Source: DATFVJ01 sp963712955 (GTDB lineage: Bacteria > Actinomycetota > Actinomycetes > Streptosporangiales > Streptosporangiaceae). From it: a DNA stretch of 64,000 nucleotides. Position numbers and translations under genes: made by a program. Below are positions 37,017 to 44,046 of this stretch, one piece after another. The notes below the pieces were generated by a model, which worked only from the letters and a program-made list of their open reading frames with translations, was not told the DNA's origin and did not search any database. The first letter of the stretch is position 1; each line of letters begins with the position of its first letter. Location: assembly GCA_963712955.1 (NCBI GenBank), contig CAVQKF010000011.1:1-64000 (forward strand), in the 5' to 3' direction.

Positions 37017-37079
37017 CACGGGCCTCCTGCGTGCAGCGGTATGACGAGCGATAAAACAGGCATGATCAGCCAGGTCAGG

Positions 37080-37942
37080 CTAGCCGAAGCGGACCACGGC
37101 AACGGGACACGGCGCGTGCTCGAGCACGGCGTGGCTGACGGAGCCAAGGAGCAAGCCGGGGATTCCGCCTAACCCTCGCGCGCCCACTACGAGGAGAGGC
37201 CGGCGGCCTGCGCGGCCTCACACAGGGCGGCGCGTGGTGGGTCGATCACAAACGAGGACGTGCAGGAAACGTCGGGATACTTCTCGCGCCACTGGCTGGT
37301 CACAAGGTCTGCGCGGTCCAATGCGCGCTGCCGCATGTCAGCGATGTCGAGGACGGCGCTCGTCTCCGGCTCAACGTGTGCGGCGGGCTCCCACCAGCTC
37401 GAAACCGCGGTCAGCCGCACACCGCGCAGGGCCGCTTCCTCGAACGCGAACCCCGCGGCGCTTTGCGACGAGGGCGAGCCGTCCACGCCGACCACAACGG
37501 CGCCGCCGCGCCAGACTCCGTCGCCACGGACGATCTCGACCGGGCAGCACGCGTGCGCGGCCAGCTGCGCGCTGACGGAGCCGAGCCCGAGCCAGGACAG
37601 GCAACCCGCGCCGCGGGCACCGGCCACAAGCAGCTCGGCGTCTTGCGACGCGTGCACGAGTGCATACGCGGCAGGGCCGGGCAGCAGCCGGCTCTGCACC
37701 CGTACGCCAGGGGCGTGGTGGCCCGCCACCACCATGCCGCGCGCCAGGATGCGCTTGGCGGCCTGCCGTGCGGGCTCAGTGGCAGCCGGGGAGATCGCTT
37801 TCGCTAACTCGGGTGTCTCCCAAGCGTGGCACACGGTAAGCGGCGCACCCCGGATCTTCGCCTCAGCCGCAGCCCACTCGAGTGCCCGCGCGCTCGCCGC
37901 CGAGCCGTCAAAGCCCGTCACCACGCCGACTCCTCCTGGCAT
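37080..37942 (-). pseudogene. Tandem-domain universal stress protein, one frameshift near C-terminus
   Basis: Two Usp domains. Domain 1: VGVVTGFDGSAASARALEWAA, ending LVAGARGAGCLSWLGLGSVSAQLAAHACCPVEIV. Domain 2: AVVVGVDGSPSSQSAAGFAFEEA. The written frame stops at AAQAAGLSS, but dropping into the next frame at ~37195 gives LVVGARGLGGIPGLLLGSVS and HAVLEHAPCPVAVVRFG, stop TAG 37080, restoring the ATP-binding GxxG motif and normal length (~287). DosR-regulon Usps such as Rv2623 have this two-domain form. Leads an operon with the hydrogenase large subunit; a DosR-like box lies ~90 bp upstream. Confidence 0.85.
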
Positions 37943-38033
37943 CGCGTTTACCTCCGAACGTCATTAGCCCCGTTGCCCGGCGTCACCTTCGCGTGCGGTC
38001 CGCCCACCGGGCGTGGCCGGGTGTCAGTGCACG

Positions 38034-38053
38034 GTAAGGACCTTATGCCCTTC
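38034..38053. promoter_or_regulatory. DosR-like box between divergent universal stress genes
   Basis: GTAAGGACCTTATGCCCTTC: GGAC and GCCC half-sites around CTTAT. It sits in the 173-bp divergent region, 92 bp from the minus-strand Usp/hydrogenase start and 63 bp from the plus-strand Usp start, so it may serve both. Confidence 0.65.
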
Positions 38054-38115
38054 CTGCGCGAGGCTGGGCGCGCGAGAGTAACCAAAGGGCCCGCGATTTG
38101 ATCTCGGAGGCCATC

Positions 38116-38721
38116 ATGGACGCAGCCCTGCCGCGGCGGATCGTGGTAGGCGTGAACGGTTCCGTAGCATCGCTCGCGGCGTTGCGTTGGGCTGCGGGCG
38201 AAGCCGCCCTGCGCCGGGCGAGCCTGCTTGTCGTACACGTGTGGGACCGTACATGGCGACAGGTTGCGCCGTACGCGCGGCTCAGCAGCAGGCCGACTCC
38301 GGGCGAGGAACGCTCCGCGGCCCGTGCCCGGTTGACGGTGGCCGTCCGTACGGCCTTCGGCCCTGTGCCTCCGGTGGGCGTCACAAGCGAGCTGGCCGAG
38401 GGTCTCGTCGCGCGCGTGCTGCTCGATCGCGCAGCCGATGCTGAACTGCTCGTGCTCGGTGCGACAATGCCGACGATGACGAGCGCATCAGCGGGGCGCG
38501 CCGCCGAGCCCACTGCCGGGCCGGTCGCCCGGGCCTGTCTGAGCCTGGCTGTCTGCCCGGTCGTCATCGTGAGCGCGTCGGCCACGATGAGCGGAGCGGA
38601 CACACTGGGCGCAGCGGAGGAAGCGCACACGCTGGGCGTAGCGGAGGAATGGGACGCAGCGGGCGCAGTGGGCGCAGCGGGGGCGGCGGACGCGCTTGGG
38701 GCGGGCGGACGGAACGGGTAG
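38116..38721 (+). CDS. Single-domain universal stress protein with low-complexity tail
   Basis: 201 residues; ATG 38116 follows CGGAGG. Usp fold: RIVVGVNGSVASLAALRWAAGEA, LLVVHVWDRTW, ADAELLVLGATMPTMTSA, CLSLAVCPVVIVSAS. The usual GxxGS(x)9GS/T ATP-binding loop is altered (GATMPTMTSASAGRAAEPTAG), so nucleotide binding is doubtful. The last 50 residues are Ala/Gly/Glu repeats. The stop codon lies inside a 15-bp tandem repeat. Confidence 0.8.
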   Translation: MDAALPRRIVVGVNGSVASLAALRWAAGEAALRRASLLVVHVWDRTWRQVAPYARLSSRPTPGEERSAARARLTVAVRTAFGPVPPVGVTSELAEGLVARVLLDRAADAELLVLGATMPTMTSASAGRAAEPTAGPVARACLSLAVCPVVIVSASATMSGADTLGAAEEAHTLGVAEEWDAAGAVGAAGAADALGAGGRNG

Positions 38722-38762
38722 GGACGGAACGGGTAGGGACGGAACGGGTAGGGACGGAACGG
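38707..38762. repeat. 15-bp tandem repeat over the Usp stop codon
   Basis: GGGACGGAACGGGTA is repeated about 3.7 times head to tail. The first copy supplies the TAG stop of the upstream Usp gene. No function evident; slippage could lengthen or shorten the 3' untranslated region. Confidence 0.8.
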
Positions 38763-38951
38763 CGACGGGGGTGCCCCGGCACGGCCGCTCGGTGAGGTGT
38801 TCAGCATCAGCGGCAGACTCACGGCCGGCGGCGGCGCGAGCGCCAATCGGGGCCCGCTCGCGCCTCATCCCCGTCATCCCGGGCTGCCGCCCGTCCGCGT
38901 TCGCCGGGGCAGTTCCGCGACGGCCGGCTCCACGAGCCTCAGCAACCTGCG

Positions 38952-40160
38952 TCAGCCCGGTGGCTCCGTCAGCCCCAGTGGCTCCGTCAGCCCGGTCGGC
39001 TCCGTCAGCGTGGTCGGGTCGGCGAGCCCGGTCGGCTCCGTCAGCGTGGTCGGGTCGGCGAGCCCGGTCGGCTCCGTCAGCGTGGTCGGGTCGGCGAGCC
39101 CGGTCGGCTCCGTCAGTGTGGTCGGGTCGGCGAGCCCGGTCGGCTCCGTAAACTCTGGGCCATCAAGCACTTCGGAGACGGGCCTGCGTGGTGACGGGTG
39201 CGCCGCCTTTCCATACCCGAGCCGCAGCACCATCTGCGGATGCTCCATGCCGGAACCAGGGTCACGGACGAGCCAAGCGTCAGTGGTCTCGAGCGCCTGC
39301 GTGAGCGGCCCGACCGCCAGCCCGTGTGCGGTGGCAAGCAGCAGCACGCGCTGCAGGGCCTGACCGGCCCGAAGCCAGTCGGCCGGGCTCCCGAAGCGCG
39401 TGGAGAGCACGGCAAGCTGCGGGCACGCCTCGAACCGTGCATAGCGCACCTGGCCTGGCGGGCGGCCGAGCATGAAGTCGCGAAGCGGCAGCGAGCCATC
39501 GGCTACCCTGGGGCCGAACGCGCTATCGGGTATCCCGTCCTTGTCGCGCTGGCCACCCGCCCACGCCGCGAGTTCGGACCTGTACCCGGGCTGTGCTCGC
39601 TCCGCGAGATCCGCCTTGGCGGTCAGGTCGAGCAGGCGCTCGGTCGCGCCCCGGCTGAGAATATGCAGCGTGGCCCCTTCAAGCCTGGCCGCCTCCACGA
39701 GTTCGGCAAGCACGCTGGCTGGTACCGGCTGGTCGCTGAACGGGTTCCTGTTCATGTGCCGCTCGCGGATGACGGCGAAAAGCTCACGTTCGCTTCCCCG
39801 CGTGCGATACGGCCCCGCCATCCGCACCGTGGCGAGCAGCAGGGGCTCATGGGCACGGGGAAGCAGCCGGACGACAGGTTCCCGCGCCAAGTTGGCGATC
39901 GCGAGGCGCATGTTGAACACGGAGGCGCCGCACGCGATGTGCACGCCCCGCCCCTGCGGGTCGGCATGGCGCAGCGTCCGCGACGGATCAGCGTAGAGCT
40001 CGATCGTGTGGTCGAACTCGCGGTACCTGAACCGCCAGGGCTGGGTGTTGTGCATCGAGGGCGCGGTCACGGCCGCCTGCAGCACGCGCACGACAGCGTC
40101 CCGCGTCGGTACCGGCTGCAAGCCAGCTTGCCGCTCGATGCGCACAAACGGTGCCGTCAT
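38952..40160 (-). CDS. Acg-family nitroreductase with C-terminal tandem repeat
   Basis: 402 residues; ATG 40160. AAVTAPSMHNTQPWRFRY is the diagnostic Acg-family N-terminal motif; HIACGASVFNMRLAIANL, RHMNRNPFSDQPVP and VLLLATAHGLAVGPLTQALE are further conserved parts of this double-domain FMN fold. M. tuberculosis Acg (Rv2032), Rv3127 and Rv3131 are DosR-regulon members that may sequester FMN. The last ~60 residues are a tandem 12-residue repeat (EPTGLADPTTLT). Divergent from the DosS-like kinase with a DosR-like box between them. Confidence 0.87.
   Translation of the reverse strand: MTAPFVRIERQAGLQPVPTRDAVVRVLQAAVTAPSMHNTQPWRFRYREFDHTIELYADPSRTLRHADPQGRGVHIACGASVFNMRLAIANLAREPVVRLLPRAHEPLLLATVRMAGPYRTRGSERELFAVIRERHMNRNPFSDQPVPASVLAELVEAARLEGATLHILSRGATERLLDLTAKADLAERAQPGYRSELAAWAGGQRDKDGIPDSAFGPRVADGSLPLRDFMLGRPPGQVRYARFEACPQLAVLSTRFGSPADWLRAGQALQRVLLLATAHGLAVGPLTQALETTDAWLVRDPGSGMEHPQMVLRLGYGKAAHPSPRRPVSEVLDGPEFTEPTGLADPTTLTEPTGLADPTTLTEPTGLADPTTLTEPTGLADPTTLTEPTGLTEPLGLTEPPG
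38962..39150. repeat. 36-bp tandem repeat in Acg-family gene 3' end
   Basis: About four near-identical 36-bp units (+ strand core GGCTCCGTCAGCGTGGTCGG) plus partial copies encode a Pro/Thr-rich 12-residue repeat at the C-terminus of the Acg-family protein. In-frame with the gene, so copy-number change would not break it. Confidence 0.85.
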
Positions 40161-40192
40161 GACGTAACAGTTTCCGGACACGGCACAGGAGG

Positions 40193-40212
40193 GTAGGGGC
40201 GTTGGTCCCTGC
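40193..40212. promoter_or_regulatory. DosR-like box between Acg-family gene and DosS-like kinase
   Basis: GTAGGGGCGTTGGTCCCTGC; reverse strand GCAGGGACCAACGCCCCTAC, i.e. GGGAC-CAAC-GCCCC. A second half-site AAGGGACC follows at 40217. It is 33 bp from the Acg-family start and ~200 bp from the kinase start. Confidence 0.7.
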
Positions 40213-40412
40213 AACAAGGGACCTCGGTTGCGCATGTACCCCGGGGGGGCGATGGTGACTTATATGCCGAATTGCTACTGACTGTGCAGGCCCGGCAAGC
40301 CTGGCGGAATATCGCGACGCCCTGATGCGCTGCCAATCGTTACGGGCTAACGTAAGCGTCACGGCGCCGCATCCGGCCTTTCGCGGTGTCTCTAGCCTAC
40401 ACAGGAGCGCTG

Positions 40413-42143
40413 GTGGAGCCTGCGGACACCCATCCCGTGCTGCCTCATCTGCGCCTCGACGACCTTCTCGCTGAGGTGCAGACGCGGCTGCAGGCTGTGC
40501 TGGCTGCTCGTGACCGCATGCACGGCCTGCTCGAGGCGGTCGTCATGGTCGGCAGCCATCTCGACCTCGAGAGCGTCCTGAAGAGGATCGTCGAGGCCGC
40601 TGTCACCCTGGTCGACGCCCGGTACGGCGCCCTCGGCGTGATCGGGGAAGACAAGCAGCTGGCCGAGTTCGTCCCAGTGGGCGTCGGCGAGGACGACATC
40701 GCCGCGATCGACCACTGGCCCGAGGGACGTGGGCTGCTCGGGATGCTCGTCCATGATCCTCAGATCCTTCGGCTCAGCGAGATATCGGAGCATCCGGCCG
40801 CGTCCGGGTTCCCGCCCGGGCATCCGCCTATGCACAGCTTCCTCGGTGCTCCCGTCCGGGTGCGCGACGACGTCTTCGGAAACATCTACCTCACAGAGAA
40901 GGCGGGCGGGGGCGCATTCGACGAAGACGACGAGGCTGTGCTCGTCGCGCTCGCGGCGGCGGCAGGCGTGGCGGTGGAGAACGCGCGGTTGTATGACGAG
41001 GCGCAGCGCCAGCAGCGATGGCTGCGCGCGAGTGGCGAGGTGACCTCGCGGCTTCTTTCCGGCTCGGAGCCTGACGAGGTGCTGAGCCTGATCGCCGAAC
41101 TTGCTCGCGATCTCGCGGGCGCCGACCTCGTGGTGCTCGCGCTGCCTGACGAGGGCAAGAAGCGTCTCGTCATCGAGTACGCGACGGGAGAGCGCGCACA
41201 AGAGGCTCGCGGCCTTGTCCTTTCTGCTGCGGAATCGCTGTCCGGGCAGGTATTTGCGACAGGTGAGCCGGTGACCCTGCCCGATTTCAGCCACGACGAG
41301 CGGACCGCGCCTGCCGCACGTGAAGCGCTGAGACTCGGGCCCGCTGTCCTGGTCCCGCTCGGCACGCAGGGCAACGTGCGCGGCGTGCTCACCGCCGGCC
41401 GCGCACCGGGGCGCCAGCCGTTCGCGGTCGCGGCGGCCGAGATGATCGCCACGTTCGCGGCGCAGGCGGCGGTCGCGGTCGAGCTGGCCGAGCACCGCAG
41501 GGAATCCGAACGGCTCTCGGTGTTCGAAGACAGGGACCGGATCGCGCGGGACCTGCATGACCTGGTGATTCAGCGGCTGTACGCGACCGGCATGTCGCTT
41601 GAGGGCGCGACGCCGTTGATCACGCGTCCAGAGGTGGCGACCCGGGTGCGCACCGCGGTTGACGCGATGGACGAGACGATCAAGGACATCCGGGCCACCA
41701 TCTTCGCCCTGCAGGCCCGCAGCACCGACAAGCCGCCTGGCACGCGGGCCCGCGTCCTGTCGGTGGCGGACGAGATGGCCGGACCGCTCGGCTTCGCCCC
41801 CTCGCTGCGCCTGAGCGGGCCGCTTGACGATCTGGTAACCGGCGACGTGGCCGAGCAGTTGCTCACGGCGCTGCGGGAGGCACTGTCCAACGTCGCGCGG
41901 CACGCCAGGGCCAGCCGGGTTGACGTGATCATCGAAATCAGCAATGACGGAGGCAGCGCAGGAAACCACGCCGTCCTCCGTGTTCGTGACAACGGGATCG
42001 GGATCAACGACGTTGTCAAGCGAAGCGGCCTGCGCAACCTGGCCGAGCGGGCGAAGCAATTCAGCGGCGCGATGCGCGTTGGCGCACGCCCGGACGGCGG
42101 CACGGACCTGGAGTGGGAGGTGCTGCTGCCCTCCGCCCGGTAG
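40413..42143 (+). CDS. DosS/DosT-like heme-GAF sensor histidine kinase
   Basis: 576 residues from GTG 40413, chosen because AGGAG precedes it (an upstream GTG 40386 has no ribosome site). GAF-A contains GFPPGHPPMHSFLG and VFGNIYLTEK. The His in HPPM (residue 137) and Tyr (159) align with His149, the heme ligand, and Tyr171, the distal residue, of M. tuberculosis DosS. A second GAF follows. The HisKA_3 domain has phospho-acceptor His382 in DRIARDLHDLVIQRLYATGM; the ATPase end has EALSNVARHA and DNGIGI. It should sense O2/NO/CO or redox and phosphorylate the DosR-like regulator 0.7 kb downstream. Confidence 0.9.
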   Translation: MEPADTHPVLPHLRLDDLLAEVQTRLQAVLAARDRMHGLLEAVVMVGSHLDLESVLKRIVEAAVTLVDARYGALGVIGEDKQLAEFVPVGVGEDDIAAIDHWPEGRGLLGMLVHDPQILRLSEISEHPAASGFPPGHPPMHSFLGAPVRVRDDVFGNIYLTEKAGGGAFDEDDEAVLVALAAAAGVAVENARLYDEAQRQQRWLRASGEVTSRLLSGSEPDEVLSLIAELARDLAGADLVVLALPDEGKKRLVIEYATGERAQEARGLVLSAAESLSGQVFATGEPVTLPDFSHDERTAPAAREALRLGPAVLVPLGTQGNVRGVLTAGRAPGRQPFAVAAAEMIATFAAQAAVAVELAEHRRESERLSVFEDRDRIARDLHDLVIQRLYATGMSLEGATPLITRPEVATRVRTAVDAMDETIKDIRATIFALQARSTDKPPGTRARVLSVADEMAGPLGFAPSLRLSGPLDDLVTGDVAEQLLTALREALSNVARHARASRVDVIIEISNDGGSAGNHAVLRVRDNGIGINDVVKRSGLRNLAERAKQFSGAMRVGARPDGGTDLEWEVLLPSAR

Positions 42144-42260
42144 CAGGTGCGGGCAGCAGGAAACCGTATGCTCACTTGTGCCGATACCTTGAATCGGCCG
42201 GTTCCCATCTAACCGCGTCCAAGTTGGCACATAAACGCTGTTGAGGTGCTATGAGCCTGG

Positions 42261-42695
42261 TCAGGCGAGTCTCTCCGCTCGCTGCGGGTAGTCGAGGCGC
42301 CGGCCGGAGACGAGTTCGACCTTGACGCAGATGAGATGCTCGCGCGGCCCAGGGGCCCAGGACGCGAGCAGCAGCCCTCGCAACCTCGTGAGCTCGGCAC
42401 GATCGGTGACCTCGCGTGCGTGCCCGATCACCGTCACGCTCCAGCCGGTGCCAGCGGGATAGTCCACGTCGTCGACCTCGAAGGCGACGACGGTGTGCTG
42501 GACGGCGGAGAGCAGCTTGCCTCCTTCACCGGTGCGGATGACGATCTCGTCACCGTTGAGGATGAAGTTTACGAGCCGGATGGCCGGCAGCGCCCGCTCG
42601 GTAAACACGATGCGGCCGATCGGCGAGGTGGCAATTAACCTCAGGCATTCGTCACGAGAAAGCACGCTCAGCGATGAGGTGCTGGAATCCGGCAT
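42261..42695 (-). CDS. Pyridoxamine 5'-phosphate oxidase-fold flavin/F420-binding protein
   Basis: 144 residues from ATG 42695 (MPDSSTSSLSVLSRDECLRLI). GRIVFTERALPAIRLVNFIL, EIVIRTGEGGKL, VVAFEVDDVD and GWSVTVIGHAREV are the split-barrel strands of the PPOX family. Similar small proteins occur in the DosR regulon of mycobacteria. Probably binds FMN or F420; the reaction is unknown. Between kinase and regulator genes, same strand as the regulator. Confidence 0.82.
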   Translation of the reverse strand: MPDSSTSSLSVLSRDECLRLIATSPIGRIVFTERALPAIRLVNFILNGDEIVIRTGEGGKLLSAVQHTVVAFEVDDVDYPAGTGWSVTVIGHAREVTDRAELTRLRGLLLASWAPGPREHLICVKVELVSGRRLDYPQRAERLA

Positions 42696-42848
42696 GATGC
42701 AAGGGTCCAGATCAGCGCCCCCGCCGCCCAGGGCCGAAGGTCCTGGCTTCACCCCGCTGCCTTCACTCGATAGGTGCACGTAACCCCCCTCGTAGCGCCC
42801 CTCCCAGGGCCCCCTCCGCTGGCCTGCGTCAGTTGCTCACGGGCCGCG

Positions 42849-43532
42849 TTATTCCTGTTCGCCGGCGTCGGCCTGCTCATGCAACCGGGCCGCGTAGGCG
42901 GCGGCCTGGGTACGGCGCTGCATGCCCAGCTTGGCAAAGAGCGAGGAGACGTAGTTCTTGACCGTCTTTTCGGCAAGGAACATCCGCTCGCCGATCTGGC
43001 GGTTGGTCAGGCCCTCGCCGATCAGCTCGAGAATCCGCCGCTCCTGCCCGGACAGCCCGGCGAGCGGATCCGGCTGCCGCGCGTTGCTGCGCAGCCGCTC
43101 CATCACCTGGCTCGCGGCCCGCGGGTCGAGCATGGACTGCCCGGAGGCCACGGTGCGCACGGCACCGACCAGGTCGGTGCCACGGATCTGCTTGAGCACA
43201 TAGCCGGCGGCACCCGCCATGATCGCATCGAACAATGCGTCGTCGTCGGTGAACGACGTGAGCATCAGGCACGCCACTTCTGGCATGCGTGAGCGGATCT
43301 CACGGCAGACCGTCACACCGTCGCCATCCGGCAGCCGCACATCGAGCACCGCGACGTCGGGGCGCAGCGCCGGGATACGGGCCAGCGCGGAGGCGGCGGT
43401 CCCGGCCTCGCCGATCACGACAATATCCGGCTCGATCTCGAGCACATCCCGCACACCCCGCCGGACGACCTCATGATCGTCAAGCAGGAACACGCCTATC
43501 TTGCCGGGACCTTCCGCTTGGGTGGACACCAC
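42849..43532 (-). CDS. DosR/DevR-like response regulator (NarL/FixJ type)
   Basis: 227 residues. Receiver domain: acidic pair LLDDHE, phospho-acceptor Asp64 (VAVLDVRLPDGDG), Thr92, Lys114 (GYVLKQIRG), matching DosR Asp54/Thr82/Lys104 with a +10 offset. LuxR-type helix-turn-helix: LSGQERRILELIGEGLTNRQIGERMFLAEKTVKNYVSSLFAKLGM, as in DosR. Start is GTG 43532 or 43529. Predicted to bind the GGAC-N4-GYCC boxes found across this window, including one 29 bp upstream of itself. Confidence 0.9.
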   Translation of the reverse strand: MVSTQAEGPGKIGVFLLDDHEVVRRGVRDVLEIEPDIVVIGEAGTAASALARIPALRPDVAVLDVRLPDGDGVTVCREIRSRMPEVACLMLTSFTDDDALFDAIMAGAAGYVLKQIRGTDLVGAVRTVASGQSMLDPRAASQVMERLRSNARQPDPLAGLSGQERRILELIGEGLTNRQIGERMFLAEKTVKNYVSSLFAKLGMQRRTQAAAYAARLHEQADAGEQE

Positions 43533-43560
43533 ATCAGCCTAACGACCCGCCGACGCGCAG

Positions 43561-43580
43561 TTAAGGACCTTTGTCCTATG
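43561..43580. promoter_or_regulatory. DosR-like box upstream of the DosR-like gene
   Basis: TTAAGGACCTTTGTCCTATG: GGAC-CTTT-GTCC, a near-perfect dyad 29 bp before the regulator start, suggesting autoregulation. Confidence 0.7.
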
Positions 43581-44046
43581 TGTATGGACCGGAGTGCCCA
43601 AGCGCAGAACCCTATGAGACTTAGTAGTACCGCAAGAACGAGCTTAGCGTGCCAAATGACGGGACACAAACGGACGCAAACGGAGTGCGCCATGCTGGAA
43701 TCCTTGTCGGTGTTGCCGGCTCTGATCAATCGCGACGAGCTGAAATGGGCGATAGGCGAGGCCGCGCTGCACCCCTCGCTGCACATTTCGCTGCACGCCG
43801 CTCGGCTCTGTGACGAGCCAGGTCGTCCACAGCGCCGCGTGCCCGGTCACTGTCGTCGCTGCGAGGAAGGAAGCCTGACCGCGCGCGACCGGGCACCTGC
43901 GCACCGCGAACAGTCCGCACCGTCCACGCGGGCGTATTGCTTTTTACTTTTCCTGCTGCGCCGAAGGCCCCAAAGGCCGGCTTGCGGCGGTGCCTCCGGG
44001 CAGGTCAACGTGGTAATAAGCACGTCGCTGCGCCCGGGAGGCGGCC
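43581..44046. other. Intergenic region with possible truncated reading frame
   Basis: From ATG 43692 (after CGGAGTG) a frame reads MLESLSVLPALINRDELKWA then IGEAALHPSLH, faintly like the N-terminus of Acg-type proteins, but it then loses all resemblance and runs into the ligase gene. I treat it as a remnant at best. Nothing else is seen. Confidence 0.3.

Noticed and set aside
38707..38762. 15-bp repeats as regulator binding sites
   Set aside because: They overlap a stop codon, lie far from any start, have no dyad, and look like replication slippage.
40392..42230. A 612-residue minus-strand ORF opposite the DosS-like gene
   Set aside because: Open only because of high GC; composition is His/Arg-rich and shadow-like, and the plus strand encodes an intact kinase.
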